Of a stretch of DNA of 64,000 bases, positions 15,675 through 24,248 are shown piece after piece (the first letter of the stretch is position 1; each line of letters begins with the position of its first letter). The position numbers were made by a program, and so were the translations under genes. Source of the DNA: Actinacidiphila yanglinensis (lineage in GTDB: Bacteria; Actinomycetota; Actinomycetes; Streptomycetales; Streptomycetaceae); assembly GCF_900107965.1 (NCBI RefSeq), contig NZ_FNVU01000019.1:1-64000 (forward strand), given 5' to 3'. Below the pieces are notes generated by a model that was not told the DNA's origin, ran no database searches, and worked only from the letters and a program-made list of their open reading frames with translations.

Positions 15675-17369
15675 TCACCCCGAGGGGGTCGAGGACGCGG
15701 AGGGCGTCGGGCTGTCCGTGGGCGTCGGGGACTGCGTGGGGGGAGAGCTGCTCGGCGGCGGGGTGGTGGGCGAGGTCGGCGGAGTGGTGGGCGGGGTGGT
15801 CCCGTCGGTGGGCGAGGACGAGACGGGCGGCGGCACGGACCGCCGGGACGACCCGCGCAGGGTGACCGTCGCGTCGCCCGGGGTGAAGCGGATCTGCGCC
15901 GACCACGTCCCCGAGGGTTCCATCGAGCGGTCCACCCGGATCACCAGGGTGACCGTTTCCCCGGGCGACAGGGTGCCCGAACGCGCGGAGAACTCCAGCC
16001 AGTACGCGGAGGTCGCGGCCGCCCACTTCACCGGCGCCGCGCCCCCCGCGGTGAGCGTGATGTACGTACGCCCGCGCCCCGGCCGCGCCGTCACCTGCAG
16101 CCACCCCGCGCCCTTGGACACGGAGGACGCCGGCGGCGCCGTGCCCCCGCTGACCGCCACGGTGGCGTCCTGCGACGCGACCGAGGGCGACGGCGCCCCC
16201 GAACCGCTCGGCACGGCCTGCCCCTTGGGCGAGGGGCCGGCGTGGCCCGCCTTCTCGTAGGGCATCCCGTCGATCCCGTCGGACGACGACGTGCGCCGAC
16301 CGTCGTGGGAGCCCTCGCCGAGCGGGGTCGCCTGGTACGCGGCCCAGACCGCGAGCACGGGCGCGGCGACCACCGCCGCCACCACCGTCGTCGTCACCGC
16401 GCGGTGCCGCAGCACCGCGCGTCGGGCCGCCCGGTCCCCGAGGTCGACCGGGAAGCCGCGCCGATCGAAGCGCGGTGTGGACTCCCGGGCCCGCCCGAAC
16501 CCGGCGTCCATGGCGTGCAGCAGCGCCGCGTACGCCGCCGACCGCGGCGCCTCCACCAGCGGCAGCACCGCGGCGGCGTCGGCGGCGCCCGGCCAGGGCC
16601 CGTCCGCGACGACCCGCTCGGCGGCCCGCCGGCACACCGGGCAGTCGTCCACGTGCCGGACCAGCTCGGCGCGCAGCGCGGAGCCGAGCACGATCTGCTT
16701 GTCCCCGGCCAGTTGCGCCACCTCGGGGCAGCGCCCGGTGTCGACCACCGCGACCGCCGTACGGGTCCGCTCCACCTCGCAGGCGGCCCGGGCCAGCCGG
16801 CTCCTGGCCGCGTCCGCCTCGAGCCCGACCACGAGGGCGACCTCGCGCGGCGCGAGCTGGTGGCGCACCGCCAACTCCAGTGCCTCGCGCTGCTCGGGGC
16901 TGGTGCCGGCCGCCTCCGGCCAGGCCAGCGAGGCGAGTTGGGCCCGGCGCTGCTCGGCCACCTGGTCCGACGTACGCGGGGCGGCCGGCCGGCCCGCCGC
17001 GAGCCGGCGCAGGCACACCCACCGGGCGAGCGCGTACAGCCAGGGCCTGCGCAGTCCCGGGTCGCGCAGCCTCACCCGCTGCCGCTCGGCGAGCGCCAGC
17101 ACCTCGCCGAGTGCGCCGGCCGCCGCGTCGTGCTCGCACAGGATGGACAGGCAGTAGGTGAACAGGCCGTCGAGATACGGCTCGTAGTGCGCCGGTGGCT
17201 GCATGGGCAGCGTGCCCTGGGGTCGCCCGGCACCGGCCTCACGCCGGCCGCCCTGCCCCCGGCCGGCCCGCGCCGGCTCGGCGTCGGCATACGGCCGTCC
17301 GGCCGGAGCGCGGTGTTTGCGGTGGGCTCCGGTGCTCTGCGTCGGATTGGGGGTTCCCTGCCTGCTCAT
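15675..17369 (-). CDS. Membrane protein fusing sigma-70-like, zinc-finger and Ig-like domains
   Basis: The 564-residue protein combines several parts. Residues about 55-115 look like ECF sigma region 2 (HDAAAGALGEVLALAERQ). About 140-195 look like region 4 (SPEQREALELAVRHQLAPREVALV). A zinc-finger anti-sigma-like motif HVDDCPVCRR follows near 235. One transmembrane helix (TTTVVAAVVAAPVLAVWAAY) lies near 325. Outside are a BACON/Ig-like beta domain and a Pro/Ser/Thr-rich tail of about 60 residues. The ATG at 17369 is tentative; a GTG at 17411 is possible. It is divergent from radA. The sigma role is inference; the DNA-binding part may have become purely regulatory. Confidence 0.82.
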   Translation of the reverse strand: MSRQGTPNPTQSTGAHRKHRAPAGRPYADAEPARAGRGQGGRREAGAGRPQGTLPMQPPAHYEPYLDGLFTYCLSILCEHDAAAGALGEVLALAERQRVRLRDPGLRRPWLYALARWVCLRRLAAGRPAAPRTSDQVAEQRRAQLASLAWPEAAGTSPEQREALELAVRHQLAPREVALVVGLEADAARSRLARAACEVERTRTAVAVVDTGRCPEVAQLAGDKQIVLGSALRAELVRHVDDCPVCRRAAERVVADGPWPGAADAAAVLPLVEAPRSAAYAALLHAMDAGFGRARESTPRFDRRGFPVDLGDRAARRAVLRHRAVTTTVVAAVVAAPVLAVWAAYQATPLGEGSHDGRRTSSSDGIDGMPYEKAGHAGPSPKGQAVPSGSGAPSPSVASQDATVAVSGGTAPPASSVSKGAGWLQVTARPGRGRTYITLTAGGAAPVKWAAATSAYWLEFSARSGTLSPGETVTLVIRVDRSMEPSGTWSAQIRFTPGDATVTLRGSSRRSVPPPVSSSPTDGTTPPTTPPTSPTTPPPSSSPPTQSPTPTDSPTPSASSTPSG

Positions 17370-17426
17370 CACCGAGTGACGGTAGGCCCGCGACACCTCC
17401 CGCTTCAGCACTCCCCGCGTTCTTTA

Positions 17427-17438
17427 ACCCATATGGGT
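17427..17438. promoter_or_regulatory. Perfect 12-bp palindrome between the fusion gene and radA
   Basis: ACCCATATGGGT lies in the 150-bp divergent gap, 58 bp upstream of the ATG at 17369 and 84 bp upstream of radA. It is AT-centred in GC-rich DNA and could be an operator for either gene. Confidence 0.45.
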
Positions 17439-17521
17439 AATGATCCGCCACAAAAAGGGGACAGGGCGGCCACACGTACGAGTGAACGCGGTTGTCGCCC
17501 CCGCCCGCTACGGTGAACCGC

Positions 17522-18898
17522 ATGGCCACCCGCAAGCCCGCCACGAAGGACCGCCCCTCCTACCGCTGCACCGAGTGCGGCTGGACCACCGTGAAGTGGC
17601 TCGGCCGCTGCGGTGAGTGCCAGGCATGGGGCACCGTCGAGGAGTTCGGCGGCGCGCCCGCCGTCCGCACCACCGCCCCCGGCCGGGTGACGACCGCCGC
17701 GCGCCCGATCGCCCAGGTCGACGGCACGCAGGCCACCGCCCGCTCCACCGGCGTGCCCGAGCTGGACCGGGTGCTCGGCGGCGGCCTGGTGCCCGGCGCC
17801 GTCGTCCTGCTGGCCGGCGAGCCCGGCGTCGGCAAGTCCACGCTGCTGCTCGACGTCGCGGCGAAGGCATCGGGGCCGCAGAACCCGACGCTCTACGTCA
17901 CCGGTGAGGAGTCCGCCTCCCAGGTGCGGTTGCGCGCCGACCGGATCGGCGCGCTCGCCGACCACCTCTACCTCGCCGCCGAGACCGACCTGTCCGCGGT
18001 CCTCGGCCACCTCGACGACGTCAAGCCGTCGCTGCTCGTCCTGGACTCCGTGCAGACCGTCGCCTCACCGGAGATCGACGGCGCGCCCGGCGGCATGGCC
18101 CAGGTCCGCGAGGTCGCCGGCGCGCTCATCCGCGCGTCCAAGGAGCGCGGCATGTCGACCCTGCTGGTCGGCCACGTCACCAAGGACGGCGCGATCGCCG
18201 GGCCGCGGCTGCTGGAGCACCTGGTCGACGTCGTGCTCAGCTTCGAGGGCGACCGGCACGCCCGGCTGCGACTGATCCGCGGGGTGAAGAACCGCTACGG
18301 CGCCACCGAGGAGGTCGGCTGCTTCGAGCTCCACGACGAGGGGATCACCGGCCTCGCGGACCCGTCCGGGCTCTTCCTCACCCGCCGTGACGAGCCCGTG
18401 CCCGGCACCTGCCTGACGGTCACCCTCGAAGGGCGGCGGCCCCTGGTCGCCGAGGTCCAGGCGCTCACCGTCGACACCCAGATCCCGTCGCCGCGCCGCA
18501 CCACCTCAGGCCTGGAGAACTCCCGGGTGTCCATGATGCTGGCGGTCCTGGAGCAGCGCGGCCGGATCAAGTCCATCGGCAAGCAGGACATCTACACCGC
18601 GACGGTCGGCGGGGTGAAGCTCACCGAGCCCGCCGCGGATCTCGCGGTCGCGCTGGCGCTGGCGAGTGCGGCGATCGACACGCCCCTGCCGAAGAATCTC
18701 GTGGCCATCGGGGAGGTCGGGCTCGCCGGGGAGGTGCGGCGCGTCACCGGGGTCCAGCGGCGGCTCTCCGAGGCGCACCGGCTCGGCTTCACGCACGCTC
18801 TCGTCCCCCCGGACCCGGGGAAGGTCCCTTCGGGGATGAGGGTCACCGAGGTGGCCGACGTCACCGACGCGCTTCGCGCATTGCCGCGCCGGGCCTGA
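17522..18898 (+). CDS. radA: DNA repair ATPase RadA (Sms)
   Basis: RadA is a RecA-like branch-migration helicase that acts in recombinational repair. The 458-residue protein has the N-terminal zinc finger CTECGWTTVKWLGRCGEC, Walker A GEPGVGKST, the RadA-specific KNRYG motif (GVKNRYGATEE) and a C-terminal Lon-protease-like domain with EVGLAGEVRRV. The start at 17522 is 30 nt inside the open frame because MATRKPATK leads directly to the zinc finger. Its partner disA follows 225 bp downstream, the conserved radA-disA order known in Gram-positives, where RadA restrains DisA. Confidence 0.96.
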   Translation: MATRKPATKDRPSYRCTECGWTTVKWLGRCGECQAWGTVEEFGGAPAVRTTAPGRVTTAARPIAQVDGTQATARSTGVPELDRVLGGGLVPGAVVLLAGEPGVGKSTLLLDVAAKASGPQNPTLYVTGEESASQVRLRADRIGALADHLYLAAETDLSAVLGHLDDVKPSLLVLDSVQTVASPEIDGAPGGMAQVREVAGALIRASKERGMSTLLVGHVTKDGAIAGPRLLEHLVDVVLSFEGDRHARLRLIRGVKNRYGATEEVGCFELHDEGITGLADPSGLFLTRRDEPVPGTCLTVTLEGRRPLVAEVQALTVDTQIPSPRRTTSGLENSRVSMMLAVLEQRGRIKSIGKQDIYTATVGGVKLTEPAADLAVALALASAAIDTPLPKNLVAIGEVGLAGEVRRVTGVQRRLSEAHRLGFTHALVPPDPGKVPSGMRVTEVADVTDALRALPRRA

Positions 18899-19122
18899 CC
18901 GTCCTGTCCGTCCCGGGACCATCCCCCGGTGGTCGGCTGGGGGAGAACTGCGCGAGCAACCCACCACCGGGCGAAAGCCAAAAAACCACCGCACGGGGCG
19001 CATCCCCGGAGGGAACCGCAAGGTCCGCGGACCCCCACCCCCACCCCACCCGCGCCGGTCCGCCCGAGCCCCCCGCAGGGAGTCGTAAACTTTGCCCAAA
19101 CGCAGCGACCGTGAGGAGCACA
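18899..19122. other. radA-disA gap with a dispersed repeat fragment
   Basis: The gap contains a fragment of the dispersed intergenic element (GAGAACTGCGCGAGCAACCC from about 18943 and an ACCGCAAGGTCC block near 19016). This occurs also at 11553-11760 and 46859-47422. The disA Shine-Dalgarno (GAGGAG, about 19112-19117) closes it. I saw no gene. Confidence 0.5.
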
Positions 19123-20283
19123 GTGGCAGCCAACGACCGGGCAGGGGGCACCGCCCCGGCTCGTAGGGCAGCGGGCGACTCCTCCGGGCGCGCCGGCACC
19201 GGCATCGGCAGCGACGGCGGCCTGATGCGCGCCTCGCTGAGCGCGGTCGCCCCGGGCACCGGCCTGCGCGACGGCCTGGAGCGGATCGTCCGGGGCAACA
19301 CCGGCGGCCTGATCGTGCTGGGCATGGACAAGACCGTCGAATCGCTCTGCACGGGCGGCTTCGTGCTGGACGTGGAGTTCACCGCGACGCGGCTCCGCGA
19401 GCTGTGCAAGCTCGACGGCGCGCTGATCCTCGACAAGGACATCACCAAGATCCTGCGGGCCGGCGTGCAGCTGGTACCGGACCCGACCATCCCGACGGAG
19501 GAGACCGGCACCCGGCACCGCACCGCCGACCGGGTCAGCCGGCAGGTCAACTTCCCGGTGGTCTCGGTCAGCCAGTCGATGCGGCTGATCGCGCTGTACG
19601 TCGACGGGCAGCGGCGCGTGCTGGAGGACTCCGCGGCGATCCTGTCCCGCGCCAACCAGGCGCTGGCCACCCTGGAGCGCTACAAGCTCCGGCTCGACGA
19701 GGTGGCCGGCACCCTGTCCGCGCTGGAGATCGAGGACCTGGTGACGGTGCGCGATGTCACCGCCGTCGCCCAGCGGTTGGAGATGGTCCGCCGCATCGCC
19801 ACCGAAATCGCCGAGTACGTCGTCGAGTTGGGCACCGACGGCCGCCTCCTCGCACTCCAGCTCGACGAGTTGATCGCCGGCGTGGAGCCCGAGCGGGAGC
19901 TCGTCGCGCACGACTACGTCCCCGAGCCGACCGCCAAGCGCAGCCGTACCGTGGTCGAGGCGATGGCCGAGCTGGACGCGCTCCCGCAGAACGAACTGAT
20001 CGAACTCACCACGGTGGCCCGTGCGCTGGGGTACACCGGCTCGCCCGAGTCGCTCGACTCCGCGGTCTCGCCGCGTGGTTACCGGCTGCTGGCGAAGGTG
20101 CCGCGACTGCCGAACACCGTCATCGAGCGGCTGGTCGAGCATTTCGGCGGCCTGCAGAAGCTGCTCGCCGCCAGCGTGGACGACCTTCAGGCGGTCGAGG
20201 GCGTCGGCGAGGCCCGCGCCCGCTCGGTCCGCGAGGGACTGTCCCGGCTGGCCGAGTCCTCGATCCTCGAACGGTACGTCTAG
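19123..20283 (+). CDS. disA: Diadenylate cyclase, DNA integrity scanning protein
   Basis: DisA makes cyclic di-AMP from two ATP and scans DNA for branched structures. The 386-residue protein has the DAC domain at residues 30-160 with both active-site motifs, DGALILD and RHRTADR. A helical linker follows, then a C-terminal RuvA-like HhH domain (VEGVGEARARSVREGL). The GTG at 19123 is chosen because GAGGAG lies 6-8 nt upstream; the frame opens 12 nt earlier. I found no ydaO-type riboswitch in the window; the ligand's targets are probably elsewhere. Confidence 0.96.
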   Translation: MAANDRAGGTAPARRAAGDSSGRAGTGIGSDGGLMRASLSAVAPGTGLRDGLERIVRGNTGGLIVLGMDKTVESLCTGGFVLDVEFTATRLRELCKLDGALILDKDITKILRAGVQLVPDPTIPTEETGTRHRTADRVSRQVNFPVVSVSQSMRLIALYVDGQRRVLEDSAAILSRANQALATLERYKLRLDEVAGTLSALEIEDLVTVRDVTAVAQRLEMVRRIATEIAEYVVELGTDGRLLALQLDELIAGVEPERELVAHDYVPEPTAKRSRTVVEAMAELDALPQNELIELTTVARALGYTGSPESLDSAVSPRGYRLLAKVPRLPNTVIERLVEHFGGLQKLLAASVDDLQAVEGVGEARARSVREGLSRLAESSILERYV

Positions 20284-20309
20284 CCGGGCGGCGGGCCCGG
20301 CCCGCCCGG
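20284..20309. terminator. Bidirectional terminator after disA
   Basis: A perfect 8-bp GC stem (20284-20291 with 20302-20309) lies between the convergent stops of disA and the next gene. Confidence 0.6.
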
Positions 20310-20318
20310 CCGGGGCCC

Positions 20319-21176
20319 TCAGTCGTCCGAGAGCTGGAAGGACGCCTGCTGCGTGCCGTACCCGGACTTGCGGAGCTGCACCAGGTAGGTGCCGGGTGCG
20401 GACTGCTCGCCCTTCGGCTTCGCGCACTGCGGCGAGCTGTTCCTGCCGTTCCAGCGCAGCGTGTACGACATCGAGGAGCGCGCGGGTACCTGGAGCAGGT
20501 GCGACCCGGTGGTCGGGCAGTCGTCGGATGCCCACACGTGGCTGCCGCCCGGCGCTCCCGTGACGGTGAACACCGCGCTCTTCGGCCCGACGTCGATCTT
20601 GCAGCTGACCGCGCTGGAGTTGGCGGCGACCAGCCGGAACTCCGGGTCCTGGCCGGGCTGGTAGGAGTTGTGCACGCTGCTGAGTGAGAGCGAGACCGCA
20701 CCGGGCGCGCAGGTCGCGAGCGTGGAGCCGACCGGGACCTGCTGGCCGGGAGCGGGCGCCCCGCCGGTGCCGCCACCCGCACTTCCGCCGCCCGAACCGG
20801 CGGTGTCCGAGCCCGCGGTCGACCCTCCGCCGGAGCCCGCGCCGCCGGTGTCGTCGCCGCTCGAAGAGCCGCCACCGGTACCGCCGTTGCCGCTGCCGCC
20901 GTTCGTCGCGCCGGAGGAGTCGCTCGGTGCGGTGTCCCGGCCGCCGGGCTCCCCGCCGTTGTGCGGGCCCGAGGGGGTGGGACCGGGCGTGATCGTCGCC
21001 GCGGGGGTGTGCGAGCTCGTGGGAGCACTCGACCCGTGGCCCCCGCCGCCACCGCGGGAGGTGACCGCCCACAGCACGAGTGCGGCCACCAGCGCGAGCA
21101 GGCAGAGCACAACTACGCGCCGCCGCCAGTAGATAGACGATGGCAGAGGTCCGACGGGATTGCGCACAGAGCCCAC
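20319..21176 (-). CDS. Membrane-anchored extracellular protein with Gly/Ser-rich linker
   Basis: The 285-residue protein has a short cytoplasmic N-terminus, one transmembrane helix near residues 19-40 (VVVLCLLALVAALVLWAV), and a low-complexity Gly/Ser/Thr/Pro linker of about 110 residues. A beta-rich C-terminal domain with four cysteines (TCAPG, SCKID, DDCPTT, QCAKP) follows, possibly forming disulfides outside the cell. The linker suggests spanning of the peptidoglycan. It converges with disA and is divergent from mutY. Function unknown. Confidence 0.8.
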   Translation of the reverse strand: MGSVRNPVGPLPSSIYWRRRVVVLCLLALVAALVLWAVTSRGGGGGHGSSAPTSSHTPAATITPGPTPSGPHNGGEPGGRDTAPSDSSGATNGGSGNGGTGGGSSSGDDTGGAGSGGGSTAGSDTAGSGGGSAGGGTGGAPAPGQQVPVGSTLATCAPGAVSLSLSSVHNSYQPGQDPEFRLVAANSSAVSCKIDVGPKSAVFTVTGAPGGSHVWASDDCPTTGSHLLQVPARSSMSYTLRWNGRNSSPQCAKPKGEQSAPGTYLVQLRKSGYGTQQASFQLSDD

Positions 21177-21394
21177 AGACGCACTCTAGGGGAGATCGGT
21201 GCCGCGGCGTCGCACCACCCGCCGCCAGACGTCCGCTCTTTGCCGATCATCACGTTTACGTAGCCCGCGGGTTGACCCCGTTCCGCCCCCAACTCGCCGT
21301 ATTCCCGCGCTTCGCGACACGGTCGTCACGCGATCGTGGGCACTCCGTCGCCCTCCGTGTCAATGTCTCTGGCGTATGCCAGACTCGTCGTGCG

Positions 21395-22399
21395 ATGAGC
21401 ACTCACCTTCCCCCCACCCAGCTGTCCGCGCCGTCATCCGCCGCGACGGTCGCGGACACGGCCTCCGCGGCCCCCGGCGACATCTCCCGGCGCGCGCCCT
21501 CGGCACCCGCGCCCGTCACGCTGCCCGCCACGGGCGCGCTGCACGGGGCGGTGATCGACTGGTTCGACGAACATGCGCGGGACCTGCCCTGGCGGCGCCC
21601 GGACGCGGGTGCCTGGTCGGTCATGGTGAGCGAGTTCATGCTGCAGCAGACCCCCGTCAACCGGGTGCTGCCGGTGCACGCCGAGTGGCTGGAGCGCTGG
21701 CCGCGGCCGGCCGACCTCGCCAAGGAGTCCCCGGGTGAGGCGGTGCGGGCATGGGGCCGGCTCGGCTATCCGCGGCGCGCGTTGCGGCTGCACGCCGCGG
21801 CCACCGCCATAGCGCAGCAGCACGGCGGCGAAGTACCCCGGGAGCACACCGAGTTGCTGGCCCTTCCGGGTATCGGGGAGTACACCGCGGCAGCGGTCGT
21901 GTCGTTCGCCTACGGCCGGCGGCACATCGTGCTGGACACGAACGTCCGGCGGGTCTTCGCGCGACTGGTCACGGGGGTGGAGTACCCGCCGAACGCCACG
22001 ACCGCCGCCGAACGCCGGGTCGCCCTCGCGCTGCTGCCCGGCGACGAGGACACCGCCGCGCGATGGGCCGCCGCCACCATGGAGTTGGGCGCCCTGGTGT
22101 GCACCGCGCGCTCCCCGCAGTGCGGGAGCTGCCCGCTGGCCGCGCGCTGCGCCTGGCGGCTGGCCGGTTCACCCGCGCACCAAGGCCCGCCGCGCCGCGG
22201 CCAGACGTACGCGGGCACCGATCGCCAGGTCCGCGGCCGGCTGCTGGCCATCCTCCGGGCCAGCCACACCCCCGTGGCGCGCGCGGTCCTGGACACGGCA
22301 TGGGCCGAGGACGAGCAACGCAGCCGCGCCCTCGACGGCCTGATCACGGACGGTCTGGTCGAGCAGCTGCCCGACGACAGCTTCCGGCTCCCGGCCTGA
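21395..22399 (+). CDS. mutY: A/G-specific adenine glycosylase
   Basis: MutY removes adenine mispaired with 8-oxoguanine. The 334-residue protein has the catalytic Glu region SEFMLQQT, the helix-hairpin-helix LPGIGEYTAAAVVSFAY with catalytic Asp in VLDTNVRRV, and a 4Fe-4S site with the exact C-x6-C-x2-C-x5-C spacing (CTARSPQCGSCPLAARC). The start at 21395 gives a 50-residue Ala/Pro-rich extension; an ATG inside is possible. No Shine-Dalgarno is visible, so translation may be leaderless. It fits the repair cluster with radA and disA. Confidence 0.95.
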   Translation: MSTHLPPTQLSAPSSAATVADTASAAPGDISRRAPSAPAPVTLPATGALHGAVIDWFDEHARDLPWRRPDAGAWSVMVSEFMLQQTPVNRVLPVHAEWLERWPRPADLAKESPGEAVRAWGRLGYPRRALRLHAAATAIAQQHGGEVPREHTELLALPGIGEYTAAAVVSFAYGRRHIVLDTNVRRVFARLVTGVEYPPNATTAAERRVALALLPGDEDTAARWAAATMELGALVCTARSPQCGSCPLAARCAWRLAGSPAHQGPPRRGQTYAGTDRQVRGRLLAILRASHTPVARAVLDTAWAEDEQRSRALDGLITDGLVEQLPDDSFRLPA

Positions 22400-22453
22400 C
22401 GCCCGCCTCCCGGGCGGAGCGGAACAGGGCCGGGACGGGCACGGGGGGACAGG

Positions 22454-22576
22454 TGCGGGCCGGAGGGATTCGAACCCCCGGAGGGTGTCACGGCAGATCC
22501 CGCCGCTCCCCCTCAACCGGCCGCGCGGGGGTACCTCCGCACGGCCGGCGCGATGGGCCGCTCTGCCACAGCCCGC
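22454..22576 (-). tRNA. tRNA-like element with extended arms (tRNA of undetermined identity)
   Basis: The ends pair as an 8-bp acceptor stem (22569-22576 with 22455-22462). A normal 5-bp T arm follows with loop TTCGAAT (22463-22479). Box A is canonical (TGGCAGAGCGG). The D stem is poor. In place of a normal anticodon arm there is a continuous 12-bp helix (22537-22548 with 22517-22528, one G-T) with loop AGGTACCC. A second two-part hairpin follows (22510-22514 with 22481-22485, then 22502-22505 with 22491-22494, loop GGGATCT). CCA is not encoded. The 123-nt length and 8/5 acceptor-T geometry are unusual; no anticodon can be assigned. Confidence 0.6.
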
Positions 22577-22916
22577 ACCCTGGTGTCACCTCGGGCACGC
22601 CAGCGTCGTCCACCCGAACCCGCGAGCGAATTCCGGCTCTCGCCGCAGCCGAAGCCAACGCCGCGGCAGACGCGGGGGCACCGCCCTGACGCCCCTGTCT
22701 GCCTGGACGTTGACCGCCGGGACGCCTATCCGTCGCGGCTGGCTCCCGCGCCCGCGCCGGGCGCTGTTACACAACCGATGGGTTGCTGTGCGTTCGCCGT
22801 GCGGTGGTGGTCGTCAAAGCCCAACATCCGCTTCGTAGCGTCGGATCAGGCGGCGGGAGGCGTTCTCGTCGGCCGTGGACCGGTAGCGCGGTATCGGCGG
22901 GGTGGAGGCGGCACAG
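22577..22916. other. Gap between the tRNA-like element and sigE
   Basis: No gene is seen. It should contain the sigE promoter, activated by CseB in S. coelicolor. A candidate region is around 22766-22800, where AACC-GATG-GGTT (22773-22784) forms a small inverted repeat upstream of a GTTCG. The SD of sigE is GGAGG at 22904-22908. Confidence 0.4.
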
Positions 22917-23447
22917 ATGGCGGCGAGCAGCGGGGTTCTGGAGTTCGAGGAGTACGTGCGGACCCGGCAGGACGCCCTGTTGCGCAGCGCCCGCCGGCTG
23001 GTGCCGGAACTGGTCGACGCCCAGGACCTGGTGCAGACCGCGCTGGTGCGCACGTATCCGCGCTGGGAGGGCATCGCCGACAAGCGGCTCGCGGACGCCT
23101 ACATGCGACGGGTGATGATCAACACCCGCACCGAGTGGTGGCGCAGCCGCCGGCTGGAGGAGGTGCCGACCGGCGACCTGCCGGAGGCGAGCGTCGACGA
23201 CGGCGCCGAGCAGCGCGCCGACCGGGAGATGCTGCGGGACGTGATGCGGGTGCTGGCACCGCAGCAGCGCCAGGTGGTGATCATGCGGCACTACGGCCAG
23301 CTCAGCACCGAGGAGACGGCCCGTGCGCTGGGAATGTCGGCGGGTACGGTGAAGAGCACGCTGCACCGGGCGCTGGCCCGGCTGCGGCACGAGCTGGAGC
23401 ACGGCAGGTACGGGTACACGCGAGGGGAGGGCCGGTGCGCCGCATAG
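22917..23447 (+). CDS. sigE: ECF sigma factor SigE, cell envelope stress
   Basis: This ECF sigma factor directs RNA polymerase to cell-wall stress genes. The 176-residue protein has region 2 (FEEYVRTRQDALLRSARRL through the RRVMINTRTEWWR block) and region 4 (QLSTEETARALGMSAGTVKS). There is no anti-sigma gene; instead the next three genes are the cse signal-transduction system, the arrangement known from S. coelicolor. The ATG at 22917 has GGAGG 8 nt upstream; an in-frame GTG at 22902 overlaps that Shine-Dalgarno. The stop overlaps cseA by 13 bp. Confidence 0.95.
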   Translation: MAASSGVLEFEEYVRTRQDALLRSARRLVPELVDAQDLVQTALVRTYPRWEGIADKRLADAYMRRVMINTRTEWWRSRRLEEVPTGDLPEASVDDGAEQRADREMLRDVMRVLAPQQRQVVIMRHYGQLSTEETARALGMSAGTVKSTLHRALARLRHELEHGRYGYTRGEGRCAA

Positions 23448-24244
23448 CGCTGACCGCCGCCGCGGGTGCCTTCGCCTGTGTCGCGGCAGCGGGCTGCGGT
23501 ACGACGGTGACCGGGGCGCGCCGGGAGGGCCCGGCGCCGACCGCGACGGTCAAGGCGCCCGCCACCTCGGCCCCCGCGCTCGCCGCCGACCCGGCGGCGC
23601 TCGCCGGGATGGTGCGCCGGGACACCAGCGTCAGCCCCGACGTGCGCGAGGACCTCGAGCCCTGCTCCACGGCGGGGTCCGCCGCGTCCGCGCGGGCCGA
23701 CGAGCCGGACGCGACCTACCCGCTGGACACCGACTCGGGCGACCTCACCTCGGGCGACGGCCCGGACCTGGTGGTCAACGTCACCACCTGCGGCGACGGC
23801 ATCGGCATCGCCTCCTACGTCTACCGGATGACCGGCAGCAAGTACCGGTGCGTGTTCGCCGACGAGCGCTCCCCGGTCTACGGCAGCGTGATCGACGGCC
23901 GGCTCCAGGTCGTCCACGAGGTCTACCGGACCGACGACGCGGTGGCCTACCCGGCCGGCGAGGAGTCGGTCACCTACGCGTGGCGCGGCGCCCACTTCCT
24001 CCAGGTCGCCCGTTCCTACTTCGACTTCGGCGCGAAGCAGCCGACCGCGCGGCCCGAGCCGACCTCCACCGAGCCCGCGCCCCTGCCGAAGTCCGAGCTG
24101 CTCGACCCCGAGCTGCCGACGAACGCGCCCGGCTCCGACCCGGCCACGTCCCCGGCCGAACCCCCGAAGACCCCCGCGACCACCCCGCACGCCCCCTCCC
24201 CGACGGCCACCGCGTCGGGCGGTGCCGCGGGTGGAGGACGATAG
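23435..24244 (+). CDS. cseA: CseA-like lipoprotein, negative modulator of the sigE system
   Basis: In S. coelicolor CseA is a lipoprotein on the outer face of the membrane that damps the SigE response. This 269-residue protein has a signal sequence (RRIALTAAAGAFACVAAAGC) with a weak lipobox ending at Cys 21. A conserved domain with Cys pairs (EPCST, TTCGDG, KYRCVFADE) follows, then a Pro/Thr/Ser-rich tail from about residue 195. The GTG at 23435 has GGGGAGG 4-10 nt upstream and overlaps the sigE end. Same operon as sigE, cseB and cseC. Confidence 0.92.
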   Translation: MRRIALTAAAGAFACVAAAGCGTTVTGARREGPAPTATVKAPATSAPALAADPAALAGMVRRDTSVSPDVREDLEPCSTAGSAASARADEPDATYPLDTDSGDLTSGDGPDLVVNVTTCGDGIGIASYVYRMTGSKYRCVFADERSPVYGSVIDGRLQVVHEVYRTDDAVAYPAGEESVTYAWRGAHFLQVARSYFDFGAKQPTARPEPTSTEPAPLPKSELLDPELPTNAPGSDPATSPAEPPKTPATTPHAPSPTATASGGAAGGGR

Positions 24245-24248
24245 GCGC

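Noticed and set aside
22454..22576. tRNA-Sec assignment for the tRNA-like element
   Set aside because: The 8/5 stem geometry fits, but there is no UCA anticodon in a normal loop, the discriminator is A, and no selenocysteine genes are near.
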